Assembly: GCF_004348425.1 (NCBI RefSeq)
Contig: NZ_SMKK01000052.1
Location: forward strand, 1 to 44,078
Source: Actinomadura sp. 7K507
GTDB lineage: Bacteria > Actinomycetota > Actinomycetes > Streptosporangiales > Streptosporangiaceae
Direction: 5' to 3'
Length of the DNA stretch: 44,078 bases
Positions 21,796 through 30,646 of this stretch are shown piece by piece. A model generated the notes under the pieces. That model searched no databases, had not been told where the DNA came from, and was given only the letters and a program-made list of their open reading frames with translations. The position numbers and the translations under genes were made by a program. Position 1 is the stretch's first letter; each line of letters opens with the position of its first letter.

Positions 21796-24780
21796 GTGCT
21801 GACCATGCAGGACGCCCTGATCCGTCTCACCGGCTACTGGGCGGGGCGCGGCTGCCTCGTCGCGCAGCCGATGAACACCGAGGTGGGGGCGGGCACGCTG
21901 AATCCGGCCACCGCGCTGCGCGTCCTCGGGCCGGAGCCGTGGCGGGTCGCCTACGCCGAGCCGAGCGTCCGCCCCGACGACTCGCGGTACGGCGACAACC
22001 CCAACCGGCTGCAGACCCACACGCAGTTCCAGGTGATCCTCAAGCCGGAGCCGGGCGACGCGCAGGAGCTCTACCTCGGCAGCCTCGCCGCGCTGGGCAT
22101 CGACCTGCGCGCCCACGACGTCCGGTTCGTCGAGGACGACTGGGCGTCGCCCGCGCTCGGCGCGTGGGGGCTCGGCTGGGAGGTGTGGCTGGACGGCCTG
22201 GAGATCACCCAGTTCACGTACTTCCAGCAGTCCGGCGGGCTGACCCTCGACCCGGTGTCGGTCGAGATCACCTACGGGATGGAACGCATCCTGATGGCGC
22301 TCCAGGGCGTCTCCCACTTCAAGGACATCGCGTACGCCCCCGGCATCTCCTACGGGGAGGCGTTCGGGCAGGCCGAATACGAGATGAGCCGCTACTACCT
22401 CGACGACGCCGACATCGCGACGAACCGGGAGCTGTTCGAGGCGTACGCGGCCGAGGCGCGGCGGATGCTGGACGCCCGGCTGCCCGTCCCCGCCCACTCC
22501 TGCGTCCTGAAGTGCTCGCACGCGTTCAACGTCCTGGACGCACGCGGAGCGATCGGGACGACCGAGCGGGCCCGCGCGTTCGCCCGGATGCGCGGCCTCG
22601 CCCACGAGGCCGCCGCCCTGTGGGTGGAACGCCGCGCCGAACTGGGCCACCCGCTGGGCGACGCCGCGACCCGTCCCGCCGCCGCCCCCGCGCCGGACGC
22701 GCTGCCGGACCTCACCTCGCCCGGCTCGCTCGCGCTGGAGATCGGCGTCGAGGAACTGCCGCCCCACGAGGTCGCCCGCACGGCGGACGGCGTGGCGGAA
22801 CGGCTGCTGCGCGGCCTGGAGGAGGCGGGCCTGACCACGGACGAGTCGGTGCTCGACACCTACGCGACGCCGCGCCGGATCATCGTGCTCGTCCGCGACC
22901 TGGAGCCGCGGGAGCCGGACTCCGAGCAGGTCGTGAAGGGGCCGCGCCTCGCCGCCGCCTACGACGCGTCCGGGGAGCCGACGCGGGCGCTGCAGGGGTT
23001 CGCGCGCGGCCAGGGGATCGACGTCTCGGACGTCCGGCAGGTCACGGTGGGCGGCGGCGAGTACGCCGGGCTCGTCCGCAAGGTGGCCGGACGGCCCGCC
23101 GCCCGGGTGCTGGCGGAGCTGCTCCCCGAGATCGTCACCGGGCTGCGCGCCGGGAAGAACATGCGGTGGAACGCGCCCGGCCTGTCGTTCGCCCGCCCGA
23201 TCCGCGGGCTGCTCGCGCTCCTGGACGGGGACGAGATCCCGTTCACCGTCTCCGGCATGACGGCGGGCCGCCTCACCCGCGTCCACCGCACGGCCGAGGA
23301 ACCGGTCATCGAGGTCCCGGCCGCGGGGTCGCTGATCACGACGCTGCGCGAGCACGGAATCGAACCGGACCCCGCCCGCCGCCGGTCGCGCGTCATCGAG
23401 GACGCCGGAGCGCTCGCCCGCCGCCACGGCGGCGCCGTCGACTTCGACGGCGAGCGGAACCTCGTCGAAGAGATCGTCGACCTCGTCGAGGAGCCCGTCG
23501 CCATCCTGGGCGCGTTCGACGAGAAGTACCTGGAACTGCCCGAGGAGATCCTCACCACGGTCATGCGCAAGCACCAGCGCTACCTGCCGGTTCGTGCGTC
23601 CGCGGGCCGCCTCATGCCGTACTTCGTCACGGTCGCCAACGGCGAATGCGACCGTGACGCCGTCCGGGCCGGGAACGAGGCCGTACTCCGCGCGCGCTAC
23701 GAGGACGCGTCGTTCTTCTACAAGCAGGACCTCCAGAGCACGCCCGAGCAGATCAAGGAGGGGCTCGGCAGGCTGACGTTCACCGAGCGTCTCGGCTCGA
23801 TGGCCGACCGCTCGTCCCGCATCGCCGCGATCGCCGCCGAGCTGGCGGACCGCCTCGACCTGGCCTCCGAAGAGCGGGCGGCGGCACGCCGGGCGGCCGC
23901 GCTGGCCAAGTTCGACCTCGCCTCGTCCATGGTCATCGAGCTGTCGAGCCTCGCCGGGACGATGGCCCGCGAGTACGCCCGCCGCTCCGGGGAGGACGAG
24001 GCCGTCGCGCAAGCCCTGCACGACAAGGAACTGCCCCGCTCCGCCGGGGACGCCCTGCCCGCCACGGCCGCCGGCGCCGTCCTCGCCGCCGCCGACCGGC
24101 TCGACCTCCTCGCGGGCCTGTTCGCCGTCGGGTCCGCCCCGACCGGCAGCTCCGACCCGTTCGGCCTGCGCCGCGCCGCCCTCGCGCTGACCGCGATCCT
24201 GCGGGACGTCCCGCCCCTGGCGCCGATCACGGTCGGGGACGGCCTCGCCATCGCCGCCCGGCACCAGCCGGTGGACGTCGCCCCGGAGGCCCTCGCGGAG
24301 GCGGAACGCTTCGTCGCGCGCCGCCTGGAACAGAACCTCCTGGACGAGGGCCACCCCGTGCACGTCGTCCGGGCCGTCCTCCCGCACGCGGGCACGCCCG
24401 CCCGCGCCGCGGAGGCCGCGGCCGACCTGGCGAAGCTGCTCGGCTCGTCCCGGTTCGAGCGGCTCACGACGGCGCTGCAGCGCGTCCTGCGCATCGTCCC
24501 GGACGGCACCGCCGCGGGCTACGACCCGTCCCTGTTCACCGAACCCGCCGAACGGAACCTGCACACCGCGTTCACCGCCGTCCAAGACGATCTCCCCGCC
24601 GACCCGACGCTGCCGGAGTTCTACGCGGCCGCGACGGCCCTCGTCGACCCGATCGACACCTACTTCGACGACGTCATGGTCATGGACGAGGACCCGGCCC
24701 GGCGAGCCAACCGCCTGGGCTTCCTAGCCGCGATCAGAGACCGGGCGGCCCCCGTCCTCGACTGGCGCGAGATCACTTAG
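21796..24780 (+). CDS. glyQS: Glycyl-tRNA synthetase, fused alpha and beta subunits
   Basis: The 994-residue protein joins both subunits of bacterial-type glycyl-tRNA synthetase in one chain. Residues 1 to about 295 are the GlyQ catalytic subunit, with QPMNTEVGAGTLNPATALR, PNRLQTHTQFQVILKP, FVEDDWASPALGAWGLGWE and ITQFTYFQQ blocks. An Ala/Pro-rich linker (about 298-312) leads to the GlyS part (about 314-994), recognised by LEIGVEELP, the VMRKHQRYLPV block, the HD-like central region and a C-terminal DALR-type anticodon domain. It charges tRNA-Gly in the cytosol. Many actinobacteria use the unrelated single-domain alpha2 enzyme instead, so this may be the only GlyRS or a second one. GTG start with GGAG 5 nt upstream. 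Confidence 0.93.
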   Translation: MLTMQDALIRLTGYWAGRGCLVAQPMNTEVGAGTLNPATALRVLGPEPWRVAYAEPSVRPDDSRYGDNPNRLQTHTQFQVILKPEPGDAQELYLGSLAALGIDLRAHDVRFVEDDWASPALGAWGLGWEVWLDGLEITQFTYFQQSGGLTLDPVSVEITYGMERILMALQGVSHFKDIAYAPGISYGEAFGQAEYEMSRYYLDDADIATNRELFEAYAAEARRMLDARLPVPAHSCVLKCSHAFNVLDARGAIGTTERARAFARMRGLAHEAAALWVERRAELGHPLGDAATRPAAAPAPDALPDLTSPGSLALEIGVEELPPHEVARTADGVAERLLRGLEEAGLTTDESVLDTYATPRRIIVLVRDLEPREPDSEQVVKGPRLAAAYDASGEPTRALQGFARGQGIDVSDVRQVTVGGGEYAGLVRKVAGRPAARVLAELLPEIVTGLRAGKNMRWNAPGLSFARPIRGLLALLDGDEIPFTVSGMTAGRLTRVHRTAEEPVIEVPAAGSLITTLREHGIEPDPARRRSRVIEDAGALARRHGGAVDFDGERNLVEEIVDLVEEPVAILGAFDEKYLELPEEILTTVMRKHQRYLPVRASAGRLMPYFVTVANGECDRDAVRAGNEAVLRARYEDASFFYKQDLQSTPEQIKEGLGRLTFTERLGSMADRSSRIAAIAAELADRLDLASEERAAARRAAALAKFDLASSMVIELSSLAGTMAREYARRSGEDEAVAQALHDKELPRSAGDALPATAAGAVLAAADRLDLLAGLFAVGSAPTGSSDPFGLRRAALALTAILRDVPPLAPITVGDGLAIAARHQPVDVAPEALAEAERFVARRLEQNLLDEGHPVHVVRAVLPHAGTPARAAEAAADLAKLLGSSRFERLTTALQRVLRIVPDGTAAGYDPSLFTEPAERNLHTAFTAVQDDLPADPTLPEFYAAATALVDPIDTYFDDVMVMDEDPARRANRLGFLAAIRDRAAPVLDWREIT

Positions 24781-25784
24781 AACCAGACGACGGGCAGGCC
24801 GTGCGACGGCCCCTCGCCGAGGACCACCCGCTCGCCGCCCGGCCACAGCCGCAGCGCCACGACCTGCACGGCACTGAGCAGGGCGGCGTCGCGCCCCTCG
24901 AACGACAGGTGGGCGACCGGTGCCTCCTCGGTGGCCGCCGCTCCGGCGTCCTCCAGGTGGCGGAACAGCCCCGCCGCCTCGTCCTCGGACAGGTACGCCC
25001 GCATCGTCGAATGCCACACGACCGTCGCCACGCCGGGGCGCGGGGCGAGCCCGTCCAGGAAGTCGGCCGCGCCTGACCGGACGACCGTCGCCGGAACCCG
25101 CGCGGCCACCTCGAACGCCGCCCGCAGCCGCTCGACCCGCGCCGTCTGGTCGGGCCACACGTACGACAGCAGCCGCCGCCGAGCCTCCGGCGAGGTCGCG
25201 TCCAGGGGACTTGGGTCGCATCCCAGCCGCTCGGCGATGGTGAGCGGCGCGTCCACTGGGGGAAGGCCACGCCAGGCGTCGTCCAGCACGACCGGCGACT
25301 CCGGCCCGTACGCGCCGCCCTCGTGCAGGAGCCGGAAATGGTCGGCCCGCAGGTTCAGGCCCGCGCTGGCGCCGATCTCCAGCAGCCTGATCGGCAGCCC
25401 CGTCGCCGCGGCCACCGCGAGGAGCCCGCCGACCAGCGGGGACGCCCGCCCGACCTCGTTCGTCTGCGGCGGGTCGGCGAGCCCCTCGCGTATCTCCTCC
25501 GCGTGCTCGGCAAGCACGTCACGGAACGCGGGCCAGGCGGCGAGGGGGTCCTTCCTCCCGCCCGCGGTCGGGTAGTGCTCCGCGAGTTCCGGTACCCGGC
25601 CTTCCAGGACGAGCCGGTGCACCGTCCCCAACACCCGCAGGACGGCCCCGGGCTCCGCCCGCCCACCGAGCACCGCCGCCACGGCCCCACCGGGATCGTC
25701 CGCCGCCCGCGCCAGCAGCTCCGCGTACATCGGCGACCCCAGCTTCGCGCACCCCCGCGCCTGCGCGACCAACGCCTCCCTCAT
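24777..25784 (-). CDS. DUF2332 domain protein
   Basis: The 335-residue protein matches the DUF2332 family of actinobacteria and rhizobia. A LLEIGASAGLNLRADHF block in the centre resembles a Rossmann SAM-binding motif I, and a VVWHSTMRAYL segment follows, so a methyltransferase-like fold is possible, but no activity is known to me. The ATG overlaps the stop of the upstream SMI1/KNR4-type gene (ATGA on the minus strand), indicating an operon. The stop codon TAA (24779-24777) overlaps the TAG of the convergent glyQS gene (24778-24780), leaving no room for an intergenic terminator. Confidence 0.85.
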   Translation of the reverse strand: MREALVAQARGCAKLGSPMYAELLARAADDPGGAVAAVLGGRAEPGAVLRVLGTVHRLVLEGRVPELAEHYPTAGGRKDPLAAWPAFRDVLAEHAEEIREGLADPPQTNEVGRASPLVGGLLAVAAATGLPIRLLEIGASAGLNLRADHFRLLHEGGAYGPESPVVLDDAWRGLPPVDAPLTIAERLGCDPSPLDATSPEARRRLLSYVWPDQTARVERLRAAFEVAARVPATVVRSGAADFLDGLAPRPGVATVVWHSTMRAYLSEDEAAGLFRHLEDAGAAATEEAPVAHLSFEGRDAALLSAVQVVALRLWPGGERVVLGEGPSHGLPVVWF

Positions 25785-26485
25785 CGCGCGTCTCCGCCGG
25801 CGAGTTGGCTCCACGCGTTGACGAGCCAAGCGTCGTACCAGGCGAGAAAGTCGGGAGTGGGGCCGAGGAAGATCGGTTCCACCTGGGCGTAAAGGTCCTT
25901 GATCAAGGTCGCCGGCGCGGCCGTCGCAGGGCGTATCGAAGTACTTCCCCAGTCCCAGATGGTTCCGGCGAGGTCTCCGGTGACGACGAGCACGACGAGC
26001 CCCTCGCATCCCTGGGTGCCTATCGGGATGCAGCCGTCTTCGGGAACGAGGCTGTCCGCGGCAGGTCCTCCGGTGGAGTCGGGATCTCGCAGCCAGGCCC
26101 GGCGTCGGCCGTACAGGCGTTCGACGTCGGCACGGGTGAATCGGAACTCCCCGGCCGGATCGCCGACGAGCTCGAACTCGTCCAGGGACTCCTGGGGAGT
26201 GAAGATCCCGTAGTACGGGCCGGCCCCTGGACCGACCCGAAGGAGGAACTCCCGGTACGCGGGCGGAAGTGACACTCCCAGGGCACCCTCGAACGCCGCG
26301 ACGGCGTCCCTGGTCAGCGGGGTGTTGCGGTACCGGTGGACGTCGGCGCCGAAGACCAGGAACCGCTCACGGCCATCGATGTCCGTCTGACGCTGAGGCA
26401 GCGCCCGGCGCAGGCGGCGAGGCGGGTCGTTCTCGATGGCCCGGAGCCGCCGGAGCCTGGCGGTCAGATCATCGAATACCGGCAC
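25781..26485 (-). CDS. SMI1/KNR4 family protein
   Basis: The 234-residue protein contains a SMI1/KNR4-like domain, best seen in VAAFEGALGVSLPPAYREFL (a helix followed by the LP-x-YREFL signature), a LRVGPGAGPYYGIF loop, and a later CIPIGTQGCEGLVVLVV strand pair. In bacteria this superfamily often supplies immunity proteins against polymorphic toxins, but no toxin or secretion gene is adjacent and this protein could be a housekeeping orphan. GTG at 26485 is chosen because AGGGGG precedes it by about 5-8 nt; the frame stays open upstream to 26578 but without protein-like sequence. It is coupled to the DUF2332 gene. Confidence 0.85.
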   Translation of the reverse strand: MPVFDDLTARLRRLRAIENDPPRRLRRALPQRQTDIDGRERFLVFGADVHRYRNTPLTRDAVAAFEGALGVSLPPAYREFLLRVGPGAGPYYGIFTPQESLDEFELVGDPAGEFRFTRADVERLYGRRRAWLRDPDSTGGPAADSLVPEDGCIPIGTQGCEGLVVLVVTGDLAGTIWDWGSTSIRPATAAPATLIKDLYAQVEPIFLGPTPDFLAWYDAWLVNAWSQLAGGDAR

Positions 26486-26578
26486 GATCCACCCCCTGGT
26501 ATGAAATTGACCGGCGCCAGGTCCGCGGACGAGTCTCTCAGATGGTGGACGGCGGCACGGGCGGGTGCGGGGAGTCAA

Positions 26579-26584
26579 TAGGAT
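26579..26584 (+). promoter_or_regulatory. -10 box, leaderless aroC operon
   Basis: TAGGAT ends 6 nt before the aroC ATG with no Shine-Dalgarno between. Confidence 0.6.
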
Positions 26585-26590
26585 CTAGGC

Positions 26591-27769
26591 ATGCTGCGCT
26601 GGTTGACCGCGGGGGAGTCCCATGGCCCGGCCCTGACCGCGATCGTGGAGGGGCTGCCGGCCGGTGTGCGCGTGACCTCGGGGGAGATCGCCGAGGAACT
26701 GCGCCGCCGGCGGCTCGGCCACGGGCGGGGCGCCCGGATGAAGTTCGAGCAGGACCAGGTGACGATCATCGGCGGCGTCCGGCACGGGGTGACGCAGGGC
26801 GGGCCGGTGGCGATCGAGGTCGGCAACACCGAGTGGCCCAAGTGGGAGACGGTCATGTCGGCCGACCCCGTGGACGCCGACGTCCTCGCGGCCCAGGCGA
26901 GGAACGCGCCGCTGTCGCAGCCGCGGCCCGGCCACGCCGATCTCGTCGGCATGCAGAAGTACGGCTTCGACGACGCCCGGCCCGTCCTCGAGCGGGCGAG
27001 CGCGCGGGAGACCGCCGCGCGGGTCGCGCTCGGGACGGTCGCCAAGGCGTTCCTCAAGCAGGCGCTCGGCGTGGACGTGCTCAGCCACGTGATCGCGCTC
27101 GGCGAGGTCGCGGCGCCCGACGGCGTCCTGCCCGAGCCCGGCGATCTCGCCCGCGTGGACGAGAGCCCCGTGCGCTGCTTCGATCGGGAGACGTCGGCGG
27201 CCATGGTCGCGCACATCGACGAGAACAAGAAGGCGGGCGACACCCTCGGCGGCGTCGTGGAGGTCCTCGCCTACGGGCTGCCCCCCGGTCTCGGCAGCCA
27301 CGTCCACTGGGACCGCCGCCTCGACTCGCGGCTCGCCGGGGTCCTCATGGGCATCCAGGCGATCAAGGGCGTGGAGCTCGGCGACGGGTTCACCACCGCG
27401 CGGCGTCCCGGGTCCCGGGCGCACGACGAGATCGACGGCACGCCCGAAGGCGTCCGGCGGCGGACGAACCGGGCCGGCGGCGTCGAGGGCGGCATGACCA
27501 CCGGCGAGGCGCTGCGCGTCCGGGCCGCGATGAAGCCGATCTCGACCGTGCCGCGCCGCCTCGACACCATCGACGTGAAGACCGGCGGGCCCGCCAAGGC
27601 CATCAACCAGCGCAGCGACGTCACCGCGGTCCCCGCCGCCGGGGTCGTCGCCGAGGCGATGGTGGCGCTGGTCCTCGCGGACGCGGCGCTGGAGAAGTTC
27701 GGCGGCGACTCGGCCGAGGAGACCGCCCGTAATCTGCGGGGATACGTGTCCTCGCTGACCATCAAGTGA
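26591..27769 (+). CDS. aroC: Chorismate synthase
   Basis: The 392-residue enzyme converts 5-enolpyruvylshikimate-3-phosphate to chorismate, the last step of the shikimate pathway, using reduced FMN. Signature blocks are GESHGP (8-13), the RARHGxG-like GHGRGARM segment, [26 protein letters not shown], and the C-terminal [17 protein letters not shown] and [11 protein letters not shown] blocks. Length matches bacterial AroC. It is the first gene of the aroC-aroK-aroB-aroQ operon, with 16 nt to aroK, and is preceded by a leaderless-type -10 box. Confidence 0.98.
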   Translation: MLRWLTAGESHGPALTAIVEGLPAGVRVTSGEIAEELRRRRLGHGRGARMKFEQDQVTIIGGVRHGVTQGGPVAIEVGNTEWPKWETVMSADPVDADVLAAQARNAPLSQPRPGHADLVGMQKYGFDDARPVLERASARETAARVALGTVAKAFLKQALGVDVLSHVIALGEVAAPDGVLPEPGDLARVDESPVRCFDRETSAAMVAHIDENKKAGDTLGGVVEVLAYGLPPGLGSHVHWDRRLDSRLAGVLMGIQAIKGVELGDGFTTARRPGSRAHDEIDGTPEGVRRRTNRAGGVEGGMTTGEALRVRAAMKPISTVPRRLDTIDVKTGGPAKAINQRSDVTAVPAAGVVAEAMVALVLADAALEKFGGDSAEETARNLRGYVSSLTIK

Positions 27770-27785
27770 ACTGGACACGCTGAGA

Positions 27786-28295
27786 ATGCGACCGAAGGCC
27801 GTCATCATCGGGCCGCCCGGCTCCGGCAAGACCACGATCGGCGACGCGCTCGCGCGGCGCCTCGGCGTCGCCCTGCGCGACACCGACGCCGACGTCGAGA
27901 GCGCGGCGGGCAAGCCCGTCGGGGAGATCTTCATCGACGAGGGCGAGGAGCGGTTCCGCGAGCTGGAACGCGCGGCCGTCGCGGCGGCGCTGGCCGAGCA
28001 CGAGGGCGTCGTCGCGCTCGGCGGCGGCGCGGTCCTGGCGGAGGAGACGCAGGAGCTGCTCGCCGGGCACACCGTCGTCTACCTCCGGGTCGGGCTGTCG
28101 GAGGCGATCAAGCGGGTGGGGCTCGCGTCGGCGCGCCCGCTGCTGGTCCTCAACCCGCGCAGCCAGATGCGCAAGCTCCTGGAGGAGCGCCTGCCGATCT
28201 ACGAGCGGCTCGGCACGGTCGGCGTCGAGACCGACGGCCGCGAGCCCTCCGACGTCGTCGAGGAGATCGCCGAGGCCCTGGAGGGCGCGGCGTGA
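27786..28295 (+). CDS. aroK: Shikimate kinase
   Basis: The 169-residue enzyme phosphorylates shikimate at O3 with ATP. The Walker A motif GPPGSGKTT spans residues 9-17, the shikimate-binding D32-T-D34 follows, and GGGAV supplies the second substrate loop. The lid region contains RPLL, as in other AroK proteins, and the adenine loop Arg-rich segment [17 protein letters not shown]. Length is usual. Its stop overlaps the aroB GTG start (GTGA). Confidence 0.97.
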   Translation: MRPKAVIIGPPGSGKTTIGDALARRLGVALRDTDADVESAAGKPVGEIFIDEGEERFRELERAAVAAALAEHEGVVALGGGAVLAEETQELLAGHTVVYLRVGLSEAIKRVGLASARPLLVLNPRSQMRKLLEERLPIYERLGTVGVETDGREPSDVVEEIAEALEGAA

Positions 28296-29365
28296 CGCAG
28301 GCGCGGGTGCGTGTCGGCGGCGCCGACCCGTACGACGTCGTCATCGGGACGGGCGTCCTCGGTGAGCTGCCCGGCATGGTCGGGGATCGCGCCCGGACGG
28401 TCGCCGTCGTGCACGCCGAAGGGCTCCCGGAGATCGCCCGCCCGGTGTGCGGTGCCCTCGAGCGGGCCGGATACACCGTCCACGCGCTGCCCGTCCCGGA
28501 CGGCGAGGCCGCCAAGGAGGCCGGTGTCCTGGCCGGGCTCTGGTCGTCGTTCGCCCGGTCCGGCATGACCCGGACGGACGTCGTCGTCGGCGTCGGCGGC
28601 GGCGCGACCACCGACCTCGCCGGGTTCGCGGCGGCGTCGTGGCTGCGCGGCGTGCGGGTCGTGCTCGTCCCGACGACGCTGCTCGGCATGGTCGACGCCG
28701 CGGTCGGCGGCAAGACCGGTATCAACGTCCCCGAGGGCAAGAACCTCGTCGGCGCGTTCCATCCGCCCGCCGGGGTGCTGTGCGACCTGGCCACGCTGAT
28801 GACGATGCCCCGCGAGGACTACATCAGCGGCCTCGCGGAGATCATCAAGGCCGGGTTCATCGCCGACCCGAAGATCCTGGAGCTGGTCGAGGCCGACCCG
28901 GCGGGCGCGGCGTCGCCGGAGGGCCCCCACACCCGCGAACTGGTCGAGCGCGCCGTCCGGGTCAAGGCCGACGTGGTGTCCGCGGACCTGCGGGAGAGCG
29001 GCCTGCGGGAGATCCTCAACTACGGCCACACGCTCGCGCACGCCATCGAGAAGGCCGAGGACTACCGGTTCCGGCACGGCCACGCCGTCGCCATCGGCAT
29101 GGTCTACGCCGCCGAGATGGCCCGCCTCGCCGGACGCCTGCCGTCCGGTGCCGTCCGGCGGCACCGGGACGTGCTCGCCTCCGTCGGCCTGCCGGTCTCC
29201 TACGCCGCCGACTGGCCCGGCCTGCGCGCCGCCATGACCATCGACAAGAAGTCGCGGGGCGCCACGCTGCGGTTCGTCGTCCTCGACGGCATCGCCGAAC
29301 CGGGCCGCCTCGAAGGCCCCGACGAGGAACTGCTCGCCGCCGCCTACCGGGAGATCGCCCCATGA
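28292..29365 (+). CDS. aroB: 3-dehydroquinate synthase
   Basis: The 357-residue enzyme cyclises DAHP to 3-dehydroquinate with NAD+ and a divalent metal. Family blocks are [18 protein letters not shown], the [20 protein letters not shown] active-site loop, the metal ligands in [21 protein letters not shown] and [12 protein letters not shown] start overlaps the aroK stop; the stop overlaps the aroQ start (ATGA), so three of the operon's genes are translationally coupled. Confidence 0.97.
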   Translation: MTQARVRVGGADPYDVVIGTGVLGELPGMVGDRARTVAVVHAEGLPEIARPVCGALERAGYTVHALPVPDGEAAKEAGVLAGLWSSFARSGMTRTDVVVGVGGGATTDLAGFAAASWLRGVRVVLVPTTLLGMVDAAVGGKTGINVPEGKNLVGAFHPPAGVLCDLATLMTMPREDYISGLAEIIKAGFIADPKILELVEADPAGAASPEGPHTRELVERAVRVKADVVSADLRESGLREILNYGHTLAHAIEKAEDYRFRHGHAVAIGMVYAAEMARLAGRLPSGAVRRHRDVLASVGLPVSYAADWPGLRAAMTIDKKSRGATLRFVVLDGIAEPGRLEGPDEELLAAAYREIAP

Positions 29366-29805
29366 CCCGCGTGCTCGTCCTGAACGGACCGAACCTGCAC
29401 CGCCTCGGCGTCCGCGAACCCGACAAGTACGGGACGACCACGTTCCACGACCTGGCCGAGCTCTGCCGGGACGCCGGCCGCCGCTTGGACCTGAACGTCG
29501 AGGTCAGGCAGACCGACGACGAGGCCGAGATGATGAGCTGGGTGCACGAGGCCGCCGACGAGCGCGTCCCGGTCGTGCTGAACCCGGCGGCTTTCACGCA
29601 CTACTCCTACGCGCTGCGCGACGCGCTCGCGCAGCGCACCGCGCCGCTCATCGAGGTGCACATCACGAACCCGGCGGCCCGCGAGGATTTCCGCCACACC
29701 TCCGTCGTCGCGGGCGTCGCGACGGGCACCATCGCCGGCTTCGGCGTGATGTCCTACGTCCTCGCCCTCCAGGCGGTCGCGGAGCTGACCGCCGGGGAGT
29801 CCTGA
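29362..29805 (+). CDS. aroQ: 3-dehydroquinate dehydratase, type II
   Basis: The 147-residue protein is a class II dehydroquinase that converts 3-dehydroquinate to 3-dehydroshikimate. Evidence is the N-terminal NGPNLHRLG block, catalytic R18 and Y23 on the flexible lid, the conserved [16 protein letters not shown] segment, and EVHITN with catalytic His near residue 101. Length is standard. It ends the aro operon; the following 92 bp hold a four-copy tandem repeat rather than a clear hairpin. Actinobacteria often place pepQ next, but here a four-gene block intervenes. Confidence 0.97.
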   Translation: MTRVLVLNGPNLHRLGVREPDKYGTTTFHDLAELCRDAGRRLDLNVEVRQTDDEAEMMSWVHEAADERVPVVLNPAAFTHYSYALRDALAQRTAPLIEVHITNPAAREDFRHTSVVAGVATGTIAGFGVMSYVLALQAVAELTAGES

Positions 29806-29826
29806 CCGCGCCGGCGCCCGGCCGCC

Positions 29827-29894
29827 GGAACGCCCGACCGCCCGGAACGCCCGACCACCCGGTACTCCTGACCACCCGGTACTCCTGACCACGG
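29827..29894. repeat. 17-bp tandem repeat, four copies
   Basis: Copies lie at 29827-29843, 29844-29860, 29861-29877 and 29878-29894. The first two read GGAACGCCCGACC(G/A)CCC and the last two GGTACTCCTGACCAC(C/G)(C/G), differing at the same positions, so the array grew by duplication of a pair or by stepwise copying. It fills the gap between the converging aroQ and tetR genes. Confidence 0.9.
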
Positions 29895-29897
29895 GGG

Positions 29898-30476
29898 CTA
29901 CCGGGCCTCCTGGACGGCCCTGCGGGTCATGTCCTTGAGTTCGGCGACGACGTCGTCGAGGGGCGCGACGTCGCGGTGGGCGCGGCACAGGATCGTGGCG
30001 CCCTCGACGGCGGCGACGGTCAGGCGGGCCAGGCGGGCGGCGCGGTCGTCGGCGAGGCCGGCGTTGCCGAGGCCGGTCGCGAGGGTGTCCTGCCAGCGGT
30101 CGAACGCCGCGGCGGCCGCCGCGGCGAGCTGCGGCGCGTCGTCGTGGCACTCCACGGTGACCGCCACGATCGGGCAGCCCGCGCGGAACCCGCTCTTGAT
30201 CAGGACCTGCCGCCACCAGGAGACGAACGCGTCCACGGCGGACGCGGGATCGCCGCCCTCGGTGGCGGCGAGGATGCCGGCGTTGAGGAAGTCGCCGGCG
30301 TAGCGGACGGCCTCCTCGGCGAGCTGCGCCTTGCCGGCGGGGAAGTGGTGGTAGATCGAGCCGCGCGGCGCGCCGCTGTGCGCGATGACGTCGCGGAACC
30401 CGGTGCCGCTGTAGCCGCGCTCGCGGAAGAGGTAGGCGGCACTGCGCACCATGCGTTCCCGGCTGTCCGTCCCCAT
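29898..30476 (-). CDS. TetR/AcrR family transcriptional regulator (LmrA/YxaF-like)
   Basis: The 192-residue protein has an N-terminal TetR helix-turn-helix (RERMVRSAAYLFRERGYSG, then GFRDVIAHSGAPRGSIYHHF) and a C-terminal TetR_C domain with the CPIVAVTVECHDDAP segment of the LmrA/YxaF subgroup. The ATG at 30476 is preceded by CATAAT 6 nt upstream on this strand, a leaderless promoter. Three matching ATGAC-N4-GTCAT-like sites lie between it and the divergent enoyl-CoA hydratase gene, the first directly over its -10 box, so it almost certainly autoregulates and probably controls the divergent fatty-acid-type genes. An upstream in-frame start would run through these sites and is unlikely. Confidence 0.92.
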   Translation of the reverse strand: MGTDSRERMVRSAAYLFRERGYSGTGFRDVIAHSGAPRGSIYHHFPAGKAQLAEEAVRYAGDFLNAGILAATEGGDPASAVDAFVSWWRQVLIKSGFRAGCPIVAVTVECHDDAPQLAAAAAAAFDRWQDTLATGLGNAGLADDRAARLARLTVAAVEGATILCRAHRDVAPLDDVVAELKDMTRRAVQEAR

Positions 30477-30485
30477 GGCCCGATT

Positions 30486-30559
30486 ATGACATTCATCATA
30501 AGCTCTTCGCATTGACCATGACAATCGTCATAGAGAATCTTGCTTATGCCGGACGTCAT
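30486..30559. promoter_or_regulatory. Triple TetR operator and divergent promoters
   Basis: Three 14-bp sites of the form ATGAC-N4-GTCAT lie at 30486-30499 (ATGACATTCATCAT), 30518-30531 (ATGACAATCGTCAT) and 30546-30559 (ATGCCGGACGTCAT), starts 32 and 28 bp apart. Site 1 overlaps the tetR -10 CATAAT (30483-30488, minus strand). Site 2 falls in the spacer of a plus-strand promoter, TTGACC (30513-30518) and AATCTT (30536-30541), 17 nt apart, and site 3 covers its predicted start. Confidence 0.75.
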
Positions 30560-30611
30560 ACCGAATGGGGGGCCATCGGGCGCATGGTGTCCCCTGCCTG
30601 CTACCCGCGAG

Positions 30612-30617
30612 TAGGGT
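30612..30617 (+). promoter_or_regulatory. Second candidate -10 for the enoyl-CoA hydratase gene
   Basis: TAGGGT lies 29 nt before the GTG start, outside the operator region, and would give a leader of about 23 nt that includes AAGGAG. Confidence 0.4.
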
Positions 30618-30646
30618 CGGCTCAGGCACTGACGAAGGAGACTGCC

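Noticed and set aside
19054..24585. A very long open frame (over 1,800 codons) on the minus strand opposite carbamate kinase-downstream genes and glyQS
   Set aside because: It is antisense to several well-supported genes, its protein is a compositionally biased Arg/Gly/Ala/Val run with no family motif, and such frames arise from the GC bias of codon position 3 opposite real genes.
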